64,000 nucleotides of DNA from Gerris lacustris (taxonomy: Eukaryota > Arthropoda > Insecta > Hemiptera > Gerridae), in the NCBI GenBank assembly GCA_951217055.1, contig OX578280.1:17337394-17401393 (forward strand). The letters are read 5' to 3'. The notes under the pieces were generated by a model, which saw only the letters and a list, made by a program, of their open reading frames with translations, had not been told where the DNA came from and ran no database searches. Positions 33,640-46,081 of the stretch are shown piece by piece (position 1 is the stretch's first letter; the number at the start of each line of letters is the position of its first letter). A program made the translations under genes and the position numbers.

Positions 33640-34015
33640 CATAAAATTAGAGGTAGGGGAGAGAAAGTGCAGGATGAAAAAAAAATCCAATAAAGTTAAA
33701 ATGTGGGGGTGGTTTGAGGTTAGGGGAGCTTCTGAAGGGAGAAGAAGGTATCGCAACTTGTTCTGTAATAAAGGTGTCTTGGAGTCAGGTAGAAGACCTA
33801 GCTAGGGCTGTAGGTCTAGAGCTTTTCCAGGAAAAGAGACGGAATTCTGACGAACCCATGGGAATATTTTCCAGTCTCTAGGGATAGCTATAGCTTCCAT
33901 AGCAGACTGGAACTAGAAGGGAAAAAAGCTTGGAATTCCTCATATCTTTCAGATATCTGCAGAGACTTGAAGTAAGATGGGGGTAAGAGAAAAAAATTGG
34001 TCACCAAAGCATAAT
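33640..34015. other. GC-richer island 7, purine-rich
   Basis: AGGTAGGGGAGAGAAAG and GAAGGGAGAAGAAGG words, then ACCTAGCTAGGGCTGTAGGT, a near-palindrome at 33799-33815. No gene recognised. Confidence 0.35.
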
Positions 34016-34447
34016 CTCAGTTTCTAGATATGTAAAATATGTCGTAGTTTACTTCTTCTTTTTTATCTTTAAAAGCACAGCTTTTACTCTCATATTTTTG
34101 TTTTTATATTTCTCTAGTTTTATAAATTGAATGGATGGGAAAAAATAAGGGGATAGTGATATTCATGATTTACTCGAGGTTTCTGCAATATTTGGTATTC
34201 CTTAAACTATGAGAGAAAGGATCGAAGGGAGAAGGAAGAGAGGTCAAATTAAACTAGAACATGAATGCATTTAGGTATACATTATTATATGTATTAGGTA
34301 TACATTATATTGTTTAGGCATATAGGTATCTTATAAAATATTTATATTATTTTACAGAGATATCCATCCCCCTCCCCCAATACTCATGGCGCAAACCCCC
34401 AAAAACTGACCTAGTCAATTGGAATATTTGATATATAAATATAAAAC
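34016..34447. other. AT-rich spacer
   Basis: Imperfect TAGGTATACATTATAT repeats at 34272-34325. No gene. Confidence 0.4.
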
Positions 34448-34491
34448 ATTATTTGTGTCATCCTTATTATTAGAAGGATAACACAAATAAT
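34448..34491. repeat. Short near-perfect hairpin
   Basis: ATTATTTGTGTCATCCTT pairs with AAGGATAACACAAATAAT (17 of 18 positions) across an 8-base loop. It could be a small MITE remnant or a short structured RNA. The stem is shorter than a typical microRNA precursor, and no expression evidence is available. Confidence 0.6.
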
Positions 34492-34783
34492 CTTAATTTT
34501 ACAAAGAAATATGAACGAGTAAATACATACATACATAATATATGTATTATAATAAAGTAAATTTAGAGTCGTGAAAATATCAAGTTATATTTAAAGCTAT
34601 AAATATGTTATTTTACCCAGCATATGGTTTCTTTAATGGCATTAAAATTGACTTAAGTATATTGAATTTAATTGACAATTTATGTTTCGTTATATCCGCT
34701 GGAGAGATATGTCTACATTTCCACTCTCGTTGTTAGTCCAGTTTGGTTTTGGAACATGAGAATTGTTATATTTATGGGCATTT

Positions 34784-34787
<4 letters not shown>

Positions 34788-34826
<39 letters not shown>

Positions 34827-34827
34827 G

Positions 34828-34902
<75 letters not shown>
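34788..34902. repeat. (AT)n microsatellite
   Basis: Two (TA)n blocks separated by TTGTGC near 34823-34830. Confidence 0.97.
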
Positions 34903-34905
<3 letters not shown>

Positions 34906-35079
34906 AAGGTTAAATTTTCATTAAAATCCTGAAAAGCGAAATAGATAAAGAAGATACAAATGATCATCAGTTTTCAAATCCTCTCAGATAGAGGAACTGC
35001 TCCTTTTTTTTTTATTTTGAATTGCGACACGAAGGTAATCTCGGAATTGAGAAAGAGCCATAAAATGAAGAAAGAACTT

Positions 35080-35760
35080 GAAGCTTTTCTCCTTGTAAGC
35101 GGGGCGCAGTCAATTCACCCTAGTTCAAGTTACAAAACCCTTAGAAAAGATTGAAGCCTGAGAAGAGAAATCTGTTAACTTGGAAGAAGTTATGTGGGTG
35201 CGTCGACGCGGTGCCATGTTATCCCGCCGTGATTTTGTCGTTGTAAATCTACGGTCGTGCGAAGACGGTCTCGCCTTTCTCATCCCTTACTTGGGTTGAA
35301 GGAAGTGGAATTAGTTTCTTGGTAAAGTACGTGACTTGTTGGAAAACCCTTGAAGGAAATTGTAGGAGGGGAAGGTTGGGTCTGGGAAAATGGGCTTTGC
35401 ACATATCCGAAGCCACACACTACCCGAAAACAAGCAATATTAACCTCGAAACAGGAGCATGGGGTTAGAACATCCGAGGATAGTCCTCAAGAGAGAGAAG
35501 GGGAAATAAAGAAACCTTTCTCTAAACCTAATAAATGCTACACAATATCCACTGTTTCCTACCAGACACCGTTTCGTGTCATATTTGTGTCTCCTTCGAA
35601 CCTCCACTTAACAAAATATCTTTCTCAATTCTCCAAGCCAAATGTTACCTAATAGAAATCGTGAGTAAGTTTTTCCTATTTCCAACTGCTGGGTGAGGAT
35701 TTCTTAATTTTCTAACATCCCCTGATTCTCGATTCTCCTTCATTGAATTTGTTCGGCTTG
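35080..35760. other. GC-richer island 8
   Basis: Contains GGTGCGTCGACGCGGTGCC (35197-35215) and CGGTCGTGCGAAGACGGTCT, then TGAAGGAAATTGTAGGAGGG (purine) passing to C/T-rich sequence after 35520. The plus frame 35350-35652 has no domain. Candidate regulatory segment. Confidence 0.35.
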
Positions 35761-36086
35761 TCCCCTTTATATTTCTCGATATCAAAACTCTTGATTGAGT
35801 ATTTCTCGCCTTTCCAACCTTCCAGATTCCCCCATCACTCATTTGTAAATCAACCTCCCTCTAGTTTCTACCATTCAAAACAATGCAGTAAATCATCCTG
35901 CTTTCTTTTTTTTTTTTTTTTGTTATTTTTTTTAGACTTTTATCTCCAGAATTGAATTACCGAAGAAGCGATAAAAAAAAATAGCATTGAATAATTCAGT
36001 GTCCATGAGCAATATTAAATTTTTTGAATCAACTTCTAAAACTTTTAGTATAATGATTAGGGTTAGTATGTAGTATACTATACATA

Positions 36087-36864
36087 CAGGGTGGGCAAAA
36101 AAAACTGCTCTTTTTTTAACACTTATAGCTCAGCTTATGTAATTGATAGAGATATGGGGTTTGCGGGGTATGAAAACTACATTCTTCTACTTTTAATTTC
36201 ATATCTATAACTTAAAACACTATTGGGTGAAAGCCACGCAATGACGGTTTGAAATAGGGTCTTGAAAAAGTTGTTGTCCGGGTAGTAATCGTTTTCTATT
36301 ATTATAGTTTTGATAGAATAAATTACCATTTGTAGTTGTAGGTAAGTGGGAGGAGTCCATCAGTGTTATAACAAACATTGAAGATGTGTTAAGCACAATG
36401 TTGCCTGAAATAGAAGATCAAATGCCAAATTACACGTTTATGCAAGATGGTGCCCCGTCCAATCGCTCTTTGCAAACAATTCAATACCAGCAAGAGAATT
36501 GCCCAGACTTTGTAAATGCCAGAATTTCCTAAATCCAATTGATTACTCTGTCTGAGGTTGGTAAAAACAAAGAGTGTTCGTAGGAGACAGAATAAAGGAC
36601 TTAGATTAACTTCGAAAAAGGAATCTTCGTGCCTGGGATGATATGCGTCTATCAACTATTGCTGGGACCCGGACAACGATTTTTTTTAAGACCCTATTTA
36701 AAACCGTCATTGCATGGCTTTCACCCAATAGTTTTTTAAGTTATAGATATGAAATTAAAAGTAGATGAATATAGTTTTCAGACCCCGCAAACCCCATATC
36801 TCTATCTATTACCGAAGCTGAGCTATAAGTGTTCAAAAAAGTGCGGTTTTTTTGGTCCACCCTT
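36087..36864 (+). mobile_element. Mariner-like transposon with long terminal inverted repeats
   Basis: A 778 bp element flanked by TA on both sides (36085-36086, 36865-36866). Ends are CAGGGTGGGCAAAAAAAACT and the inverse of GGTTTTTTTGGTCCACCCTT. Complementarity runs about 190 bp inward from each end, with words such as ACTTATAGCTCAGCTT and CCCTATTT.AAACCGTCATTG. It encloses a damaged transposase (36364..36660). The catalytic N-terminal half is missing, so this copy cannot move itself. Confidence 0.85.
36364..36660 (+). pseudogene. Mariner transposase remnant (DDD catalytic region)
   Basis: The plus strand reads I-E-D-V-L-S-T-M-L-P-E-I, then Y-T-F-M-Q-D-G-A-P-S-N-R-S, matching the second catalytic aspartate motif (Q-D-G-A-P-x-H). 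It continues to E-N-C-P-D-F-V. After a frameshift it reads N-F-L-N-P-I-D-Y-S-V, the third aspartate motif (L-N-P-I-D-Y). The two aspartates are about 32-34 residues apart, close to the DD34D spacing of mariner. Several stops follow, then K-Q-R-V-F-V-G-D-R-I. The DNA-binding N-terminus is absent. Confidence 0.82.
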
Positions 36865-38340
36865 TATATAATGTAGAGTTTCTAAAAACAATAAACAGAT
36901 AACAATGATCACAAATTTAATATTATATTATAAAATTATTAAAATATACAAGTATTAATGTATTCATTGTGTTTAGTAGAAAATCAATTTTATTTGTTTT
37001 GAAGAGTTGTTTCACTTTGATTGTAATAAAAAAGAAGAAAATTGTCCGGTTAAATGTAGCTCAAGAGGTTAAAGTTTGAGTAAGGTCATGAGAGCATTTG
37101 TAGTTCAAAGGTTTTTATTTTATTTTGGTAGCTCCCAAGCTCTTAAAAAGACTTTAACTGGCAACATGACTAATGTCTGGCCTGGGTCAATTAAATAAGA
37201 GAAGAGAGGTTTGCCTAGACTGTATCGTTTAGATGTAAAAGGGTGTTAAAAACAAGAGTCGGAGCCCCAGTCTCTTAAACTCACGGCCTATAATTCTTAA
37301 AGGAAACCATTAGTTCAATAGATGACCATTAGACGAGATCCAACACAAGCGTTCTATTAACTAGTTCTAACAGAAGGCATATACACATATCTAGCACGGC
37401 TTCATGTGAACGTCCCTTCTTATTTCTTTTTTTAAAAGTGAAGACTGAAAAACAAATATAGACTCCACTTCTGTATGACTTCTGTACTGTTAATAAACTT
37501 ACTGAGATGGAAGGCCTGGGGCTGTTTGAAACGAGTCTAGCGTTAATTGGTCCCTGTAAAACGGAGCAGTTCATGCCCACATCTGGTCACAATAGACCGA
37601 CAGGCCCTCCTATATAGAAAGCGATTACTCTCGTATAAAAACCACATTCTTAGAAAGGAAGATTATAGACTGAGTATTTCACTTTAAATTCTGACTCGAC
37701 CAAACTCTTTAGATAATCTATACCCTGTTTTTTTTTTTTTTGTTTTTTTTTGTCCTTTCCTTCAAAATAATGTATAATTAAAGTAAATTGTGCCACTTTT
37801 AATACCCGGAATGATTTCTATGCAATTTATTATAATTTTTTTCTGTTGAAAATATTACAAATCCAGTTAATTTAAAATTTATTATCAAAGTATATAAATT
37901 TCATTCATCAAAGCAAGTTCAACCGAAACACTCAATGAAAGTTCATTGACTTGAGGAGTAAATAATTTCAAGATAAAAAGAACTTTTTATATACTACGTT
38001 TTTAAATTTCTGTTGAATCGTATGTAATGTTGATAATATAATTGTTATTGTTTTATAATTATAGTGTTAGTGAAAAAAAAATAGTTCCGAATTTATTTAC
38101 TTCACATAAAACCATCCAGAGAGCTGATCTTAAACCTATAAAAGGATAAATCTTTGTACAACGGATCTCCCCAGCGATCATAGAATCCTTAAACGGAAAG
38201 ATTTCCAACTCCCCTCTTTATCTACCTGTGTTAGACTACTAGCGCTCCACGGGAATTTGGCGGTTAATATTGTAACTAAATCTTTTACACCATTCAAAAG
38301 ATTTCGAGCTTCTTAATTCAAAGAAATAAATTAATTTGTC
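36865..38340. other. AT-rich spacer
   Basis: T15-type run near 37728. 37040-37110 has weak tRNA-promoter-like words (TAGCTCAAGAGG, TAGTTCAAAGG) too divergent to call. No gene. Confidence 0.4.
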
Positions 38341-38344
38341 AGTT

Positions 38345-38415
38345 TACTAGATTCGAACCCGGGAACTTTCGCATTCGGAGCAATCGCGCATCTCACACAG
38401 CCACCGAGGCTGTTT
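38345..38415 (-). repeat. tRNA-like (SINE or tRNA pseudogene) fragment
   Basis: The minus strand reads GCCTCGGTGGCTGTGTGAGA, then a pairing CGCGATTG..AATGCG arm and CCCGGGTTCGAATC, a good RNA polymerase III B-box. The acceptor and T stems do not pair fully, so it is not called as a functional tRNA. Confidence 0.45.
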
Positions 38416-38540
38416 TTTTTTATTTTGTTTATTTACAAAATAGTACAAATGTCTGAAAACCAGTATTTGTTTATATCTTAGAATTCGAGGAATGTCAAAA
38501 GATCATAAGTAGTTTACAATTTTAACGGCCATCTGCCCGA

Positions 38541-38600
38541 CCGGCGCTAGTGGTCTTACACCTCTAGAATACTGGAGTTTGATACCCCTGGATCTCCCCA
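38541..38600 (+). repeat. tRNA-like fragment 2
   Basis: GGCGCTAGTGGTCTTACACC resembles an A-box region, and TGGAGTTTGATACCCC resembles a B-box. No complete cloverleaf. Possibly the head of a SINE. Confidence 0.3.
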
Positions 38601-39078
38601 ACACCAAATCTAAAGCATGCCATCGATATATTTGAAATAATATAATCGATATTTCCTGTTTTGCTGTCATTCAATGTTTATCTATCACAAATTTGAGACC
38701 CGTCAAAATGAAGATTGCGTAAATATTAGATATGGCAAAACAAATAAAATAACTTGCGGATTTTTTCCGAACTAACTTTCCGCACAGCAAAATTTGCTGA
38801 AATCTAATTAAATTCTGCTGAAAGATGGCTAAAAGTATTAAAATAATGCATTGTCATCGTGTTCTGAGCTATGCTAAAAATTTCAAATGTCTAGCTATTC
38901 GGGAAGTTAGTTAAAAATCGATTGTCAGATTTGTACCGGACAAACAAACAAACAAGAATGCAAGCTAATAAAAACGTAGTAAAATAAATTATCATAGAAG
39001 GATTAACATCGTGTGGAACTATTGAAAAATGAAGCTTTTACACCAAGTTAATTTGGCCTGGCATAAGCAACGTTATGG

Positions 39079-39079
<1 letters not shown>

Positions 39080-39145
<66 letters not shown>

Positions 39146-39175
39146 CAAAAAAAAAAAAAATATATATATATATAT
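39080..39175. repeat. (AT)n microsatellite with A-run
   Basis: (AT)n 39080-39142, then GGC and an A13 run, then a further (TA)n. Confidence 0.95.
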
Positions 39176-39525
39176 TGTCTTCAAATGTCAATTAAGTGAA
39201 CAAGATTGAAATTTATGTATTTGTATTTATTCATGTATTTGGTGCCGCCTATGTCATCTGTCATCAGTCAGAGATATTAAGTAAATAACTCGGGGAGAAG
39301 AGTACAATATATAAATCTCTTACAAAATAACATTTGTGGCAAATAATAGTAGTATTATTTTGTTTCATTGACTAAGAAATTATTAGTTTTAATTTAAAAT
39401 ATTAATTTTAAAGTTTAAAAAGCTTTCAACCTAAATTATATTTTTACATAAAAGCGAAAGCCCTCAGTCACTCATCCACACATAAATTATTATTTTCCTT
39501 GTGATCGTTACTCCACCTTATTAAA

Positions 39526-39653
<128 letters not shown>

Positions 39654-39959
39654 CGAGAAGTAACTTTTTCTACTTTAAAATAATTGTAATTTAAAATTTA
39701 ATATTTTTTCGAGGAAATCAACTTTAGGTATTACTCGGCTAACGTTATGATGGAAGCAGATCTAAAAGGAAAGTCGTCAGTCATTTAACTTCCACGTGCG
39801 AGTTAAATTGTTGTTAGTTTTTGAACTCGATACGGTAAAGCCATCTATTTATGTTTTACTAACGAATACGTAAAATGCAAGCTAATTGAAGTGGTATTTC
39901 AGGAATAGCGTTGGATTCAGTGATAACTGGATTTGAATGATAAATTCCAAGTGATTATT

Positions 39960-40720
39960 CGAAGTAGGCGGAAAGGGAGGGAAAGTTATGTCGTGATAGA
40001 GGGACAGATTGAGTTTTGGGGCCGTGTATAATATTCTGACGGGAGGTTGTTGTTCCCCAGATACGGGGCCAGAGCTAATATGAGAGGGGAAAAGGGTCGA
40101 TTGACCACAACTGTACGAGTCCCATGTCCGCCGACTCCCGGTTTCAGGCGGCTATTTTGCAGCCCTCTGGAATTGTGGAACACGCATATTTCTCGAGTGG
40201 GGACACTTGAGCTCGTGTACACAAGGACAGTCTTCGTGTTCCAGTGTTAAAACCGTTCCGAGAGACGATGATTTTCTACTGAGAGGGTTGTGCCTCTGTC
40301 ACTTGACAAGAGGACAGCGACAAAATCTACCCCCACTCGTCTGGACCTTTCCTCCCTTACTGGCGTGTGACGTCCCATATCGTCTCCACTACCCATTGTC
40401 CGAGCGGTTGGAGCCTCTCACTGGGAATTAAATCAAACCTCCCAGGATTTGGTATCCCCTCTGTGCCCTCGTGATTCCGTCCTGGCTTCCAATAATCTCT
40501 GATGGAAGGCACCGAGTTTAGAGTACCCTCTCATACCGCTCCCGTATCTAATCCTTCGAAAAACTCTCTCCTCCTCGTCAAGCCCAAACATCGCCCTAGA
40601 CCCGAATGCCTCTTATAACTTTCCACCCTTCTGAAATTCTACTGTGCTAATATTACGGACTAACTCATATTCCGCACCCTCTTTCCAAGAGAAATATTTG
40701 ATATTTTCATAACTCTAACC
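39960..40720. other. GC-richer island 9 (purine to pyrimidine)
   Basis: Starts GGCGGAAAGGGAGGG and ends in C/T-rich sequence (CTCTCTCCTCCTCGTC, CCCCTCACC). The middle has GACTCCCGGTTTCAGGCGGC and GTGTGACGTCCCATATCG. Overlapping short frames on both strands lack ATG context or domains. Candidate regulatory segment. Confidence 0.35.
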
Positions 40721-41084
40721 CCTCACCATTCCTTATTTCCCCTGGCTGAAATCACCCTAATAATTCAATATCCTCTCCTTCTACCAACACATTATTTTGA
40801 ACATTCTTTTTGATTTCATGTTAACGATATTTTTAGGTTTAGAGAGATATAGTCTCTTTGTTGTTTGAGTAATTCTTTTAATGTACTGAAGGAATTCAAG
40901 CCGCTCAAGGAGGCCTCATGCTTCTTCTTTGCCCCATTTGTTTATTTTATCCTATTTTTCTAAACTACGTGAATATTAATATTAACGCAATCACCCTTTC
41001 CTCCCAGTTGAATATATGTTTGGGTCCCGTCATTAGACATTAGGACCCGATTGTCCCCAGTTGTTTTACGTATGATTTTTTTTA

Positions 41085-41792
41085 TTTTTAGGGTCCGTAG
41101 GCAAAACCAAGGACCCTTATATTTTCCTGCGGGTGTCTGTCCGTCCGTCCAGTTGCCTGCTCTCATGGCTACACCTTTCGTCCGATCACTTTGAAATTTG
41201 GCATGTATGTGTCTTGTACCTACCCACATATTTTAAAAATATAGTGACTTAAAAAAAATATTTTTCAAAAAAACTTAGGGTTAAATTTTTTTTATTTTTT
41301 TCGACACCGTGAGGGGTATCATATAAAAGGGTACGTCGAGCTGATTACAAAAATATATAATTATTTGGTTATAACTTTGATAGGGCGAGCGTAGGCAAGT
41401 TTGAAGTGGGTGTGAAACGTGTCCCCCCCGTCTAAATCGCTTATGTGAAGTGCAAAAAATCTGAAAAAATTCCTGAACATTCTTCGACCAAAAGTAAAGA
41501 TACCACTTTTTGGAAATTTCGAAAAAAATATTATTTTATTTTTTATTGACAAAATACGTTTTTTATAATTATGGCATTTTCGATGTATTTATATGGTTGT
41601 AGTCCGGTTCAGTGGCAACAAAATACTTAATAAGAAGTTTGTTTATGTGTTTTGAGAATATCAGACCCATAGGATAGTTCAAAGTAAGCTTTTTAGCATT
41701 TTAAAAAAACACCATCAATAGGGTACTACTTAAACAATACAGTGTGGCCTACGGACCCTCGCTGTGTGCTGACTAGCACACACTTGGCCTGT
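41085..41792 (+). repeat. Interspersed repeat family D, long copy
   Basis: Starts AGGGTCCGTAGGCAAAACCA and ends with the reverse CTACGGACCCTCG plus a hairpin TGTGTGCTGACTAGCACACA. The right two-thirds match 13770..14265 closely. The left part contains GTCTGTCCGTCCGTCCAG and CCGATCACTTTGAAATTTGG, the 'non-coding repeat' style also seen in family A. Class unknown. Confidence 0.72.
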
Positions 41793-42189
41793 TTATTTAT
41801 TTTTATTTTACTATTAATATATTATTTTTATATTATATAAACGTGGGTACAAAGCATTCATAGTCGCTTCTGGAGTACTCTTACTAAAACTCCGTCGGTT
41901 GAACACGAGCGGTAAAAATCCTTAATCGCTTACAGAATACGTAAAACCTTTTTTATTATCACTGATATCCCCTTATTGCTTGGATACGAATGCATAAATG
42001 TATGTTTTTGAGCTAGATGAATAATCCTTAATCACCACTAATTAATGACATGAGATGTTTTAACATTGGCTCTAAAGGCAAACGGTTGAGTTAGAGATAG
42101 GTTATAAACAGTGAAGGCCTTTATTAATAATTTAACAACCTGATATATAAGTAGTTTCCATTCTTTTTTAACACGGTGATACGAATGTA
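41793..42189. other. AT-rich spacer
   Basis: No feature recognised. Confidence 0.4.
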
Positions 42190-43060
42190 ATAATTCAAAT
42201 TATCATGGGCATATCACAAGTAGCATGGTTTCAATGGGTATCAGGTCTAATTAAATTTTCGACGGGCGATAGTCATAGTGATTTCGGAGAGGAGCGTAGA
42301 TATAATCTCACTTGGAGAGGGATAATTTCCAGGAATTTACCGTTTAGTTTTATCATTCGAAACGGAGGCGAAATTTCACAGGCAAGAGAAAAGGGGATCG
42401 GGAGGGCTTTATTAATTATTATTATTGTTGTTTAGACGTGAAATGAGGAGGGGTAGGTTCAGTGACGGAGTTGGGGCAGAAAATGCAGCGTTGATAACGG
42501 AAAGGGGGGGACGTATAAAATCCGAGAAGTGTTTGGTGTGTTATTAGAGGAAAGGTTATAATGATAGAGTGTGTTTGAAACAGGGAGTGCTCGAGTAGCG
42601 AGGGAGGCTCCCGACGTTGTAAATTCAATTAGAGAACTGTGCTGATGGCGTCGGTAGAAGGCTCGGGCTAGAGAGAGACTGCGCTCCTAATCTCGCTTTA
42701 GCAACAAATTAGCTTCCCAGTGAGAAGGGACTTTAGGTTTGCCTGGGTCTGAAACTGGTTCGTTTAATTAGCAAACCCGGAGGAGAGAAGTGGAGGGAGT
42801 GGAAGGGTACGGTTGAATTATGCATCCGTAACCCGACCTATCCGGGAGGGATGAAGCAGAAGCTAGGGCAACTCTGATACACGGAGGAAACCTTCTCTCA
42901 GACGTAACCTTACAGTTACGGTAAGGGCCACACTAAACATCCTTTACAAGGGATAATTCCACCCCCTCACCCGGCCTTTCTGCTTTATTAAATACCTTGG
43001 CCCTCGGGGTTAGCCTTCATATTCCACCATATGGAAACCTCCTCTAATATAATTTTGTCC
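42190..43060. other. GC-richer island 10
   Basis: Purine-rich to about 42900 (GGAGAGGAGCGTAGA, GGAGGAGAGAAGTGGAGG), then C/T-rich. It contains paired homeodomain-type cores: AACAAATTAGC (42701) and GTTTAATTAGCAAAC (42760). No gene. Candidate enhancer. Confidence 0.38.
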
Positions 43061-43224
43061 GTTGTCCACGTAGATAATGTAGATGCTTCAAGCCAAACCC
43101 TTTCTTCGTTATCTGTTTACATTTAATGGTTAGTTGCTAAATTCATTCATTGAGCTTACACAATTGTCCCCTCCTTTCTGGTTTTTAGAGAAATTGACCA
43201 CTTAACAAGAAATCTATTTTTTTG

Positions 43225-43265
43225 TAGCAGATTAGTGATCAAAAATATTTGGACCCAAACAATAA
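43225..43265. mobile_element. Possible Tc1-type terminus
   Basis: AGTGATCAAAAATATTTGGA followed by CCCAAAC resembles the subterminal part of Tc1-like inverted repeats. No partner end was found. Confidence 0.3.
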
Positions 43266-43799
43266 AGTGTTTGCCTAACCAACCAACTCATTAACTAATA
43301 ATGCTAATATATTTATGATTATATGAAAATAGTAATTATTACGCTCCTAGCAAATAATTAATCGACCATATTTTATATTACAATAAGTTTTAGACATAAT
43401 AGATGGTGTTTTCTATCTATGCTCTAGGCTCTATTGAGCGAAAAACAAGTTAGAGAACCTCTTTTCTATTTGGAACAGAATAAATGAAATTTCCTTCTTT
43501 CCTTCCTTTTAGCAATAGTCAATAAATCAAAATGACAGCCTAAATTTGGCTTAACAATTAAAAACACAATTTTAACGGGTTGGCTTTTAAATCTTCCGTT
43601 CAAATTTGCAATTTTGCCCTTAGCCAATATTGTTTTCTTTAAAATATTATTTCTTTTTCACTAAGCTCCTTCGCATTTCTAAATTTAATAAGTGCCTTTG
43701 AAGAATGTGTTATTATTGTTTTGTTTAACTTTTATTTAACGATACGTATTTTATCAAACGCCTGTTTGAAAACAGGGTAGCCGTTTTCATTCTGAGTCA

Positions 43800-44262
43800 A
43801 CTGTCCTTTTTAGACATCTATTGATCTCTGCTTCACAAGGGAAATAGCCGGCCCTGGTAGAAGAGGCCAAGCAGGAGGACCCCGAGCAAGGTTTTCAACC
43901 CTAATTAATCCGGCGGAATTTCAGCCGTTTTCCCCCTCAATACACTGACCCTCTCTCGCCGGGTAGAGGCAATATTCCGCCGGTGCTCTAATTGACCCCG
44001 GACGTCCTATAGGATGCCTACGGCCGAAAGAGCCGGCCTACCCCCTCCCTTACCCCCTCCCATGCCCCTTGTTTTAATACCCGACCGACGGCATAATCTC
44101 TCGCTATACATCCCTACCGCATCTACCCCACACTCTCCAACCCCGGTTAATCGGATTCGATTTAAACATGCTACCCACCTTGAAAACCGCTCTTTATCCC
44201 CCTTTCTTCCTACGTTTAATAAATTTCACTCGATTTATAAAATTACATACCTGTACATCATA
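43800..44262. other. GC-richer island 11 with inverted CCGGCGGAAT pair
   Basis: CCGGCGGAAT (43910-43919) and its exact inverse ATTCCGCCGG (43974-43983) lie 54 bp apart. CTAATTAATCC at 43901 and TCTAATTGACC at 43987 add homeodomain-type cores. The right half is C-rich (CTACCCCCTCCCTTACCCCC). No gene is supported. Confidence 0.4.
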
Positions 44263-45294
44263 CAAAACTGATTAATAATCACATAGATGTTACAAGTATA
44301 TTTATCTCACGTCCGTTGAAGCCCCGCTCATACAAGAATAAAGTTACCTAGAACTAAATTATTTAATACAATACAAGCTTTTACCATAAGTGCACCATTA
44401 TAAATCAATTTTAATTATCACTAATTTTTTTTTTTTTTTTTTTTCATAAAATTATCCAAAAAAATAAATCTGAAAACACTAAAAGTTAAAAATAAACATG
44501 TTTAAAAGTCATTATTAGTTTAATGAGAAAGTTATGTTATTTTTTTAATTAATTATTTCAATAATTAGAAATATATATATGTATATAAAAAATAATATTT
44601 TTATGAAGGCAAAATTCGTCAAAAGAAAAAAAAACATTAATTAATTTAAAATTAACATGAATGTACTCGTACATAGCTAAAGGTTTTGTATAGGTGAATA
44701 AATGCTTTGTAATGAACAATTTTTAATATGAAAAAGGGGTTTATATTTGCCCTCAAGTAATATTTAATCTGTGGAGAAATTGGACTGATTCAAATAATTT
44801 CATTTACAAACCGAATAATTGTTTTTCCTGGAGCTCAAAGAGGGGGGGGGGGGATTTCAATTATTCTCTATTACAATACAGGCAAATATTGCGATGTTGT
44901 CAGATAAATCGTTATTGATTTTTAACCATTCTACTGTTATTGCACTCACACTTAGCTTTGGTAACTTAAAAGAGGGGTTGTGTTGTATAATTTAAACCAT
45001 GATATTTGATTTTATTAATAAAATGATTTTAGGGAGAGTAAAATTACTTAAAGTACCATATCTTTTTATGCTAAAATAATTGAAAATGGGGCTGAGTGGA
45101 TAAGCAAAGGAATTAACGTGTCATCTCGAAGAAATGATAATAATCTGAGCGCATGCACACGGTAGTGCGCAAGGCCAAGTTCCAGTAACCATGCAGTGTA
45201 TCATATCTCTCCTTCCTCTTAAGACGAGCTTTTGAAATTATATACATACCTACATAGAGCTTAAGCAGCTTAAGACAAATCGAGTATTTATTAT
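44263..45294. other. AT-rich spacer with G-run
   Basis: T18 run near 44426-44443 and G12 near 44842-44853. 45085-45110 has a weak A-box-like GGGGCTGAGTGGATAAGC. No gene. Confidence 0.4.
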
Positions 45295-45890
45295 TGATTC
45301 CGAGCTTACCCGAAAGTAACGGATGATCGTTCTGAAGAACGAATATTAAATGGACCTTAAGTGGATCCAGTTATACATATACATTAGAATTAAGAAAGGG
45401 TACTACCAATATCATCACTTTTCAAAAATTCCAAGACAATCCGTTTCAGACATCAGGGAACATTTTTGGCTCAATTTTTGCGAACCAACATATCTTGAAC
45501 TCCGACTTAAGAACTCCTACTCGGTCGATTATGATGAAATTTGGATGGTAGATCATAATTAGCCCATTGTTGGTCCCATATAAGTTTCAAACTTCTGCGC
45601 CCATACATGCGCACAAACATACATTTATTTATACCTATATCTTCAAAAGTACTCATTCGATTTATATGAAATTTGGTTGGTTTGTCGAAAGAAGCCTGTA
45701 GATAGCCCCAGATTAATTTTAACCGTCTGCGTTCTTTAAATATTGATGCTAAATTGATACTTTAATTCATGTAAGAAATCAAAACAATTTTGACATTTTT
45801 TAATAATAATAGGCTATAAAATCATTAAAGTATACGAAATAGGACGCTAGGAAGCCATGTGCCACACTAATTAGTAGAGTATTTTTATAA
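45295..45890 (+). repeat. Interspersed repeat family A, copy 5
   Basis: ATTCCGAGCTTACCCGAAAG to GGAAGCCATGTGCCACACTA..TTAGTAGAG. It contains TCAGACATCAGGGAACATTT, ATGAAATTTGGATGGTAGAT and GGTCCCATATAAGTTTCAAA. The plus frame inside is not conserved in other copies. Confidence 0.77.
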
Positions 45891-46081
45891 ATTCTTCCTA
45901 TTTGCTAAGAACATGAGAGTAAACTTTTTCTTGAGTATCGTGTTACTTTTTTAAAGTTTGCGTTATTGTGTTGCATATAATTTGAAAGGCCTCAATTTGT
46001 ACTTTAAAGCGTTGTCATTTGTTATTTTTTTTTTAAAAAATTGGTACATGCAATGTTGTATCACAATAATAATATTATACA

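Noticed and set aside
38345..38415. Functional tRNA gene on the minus strand
   Set aside because: The B-box is good, but the acceptor and T stems do not pair and the anticodon arm is irregular. Treated as SINE or tRNA pseudogene.
41361..41552. Similar minus-strand frames at 13783-14004 and 41361-41552 suggesting a conserved peptide
   Set aside because: The similarity is due to the shared non-coding repeat family D; both frames end arbitrarily and lack a domain.
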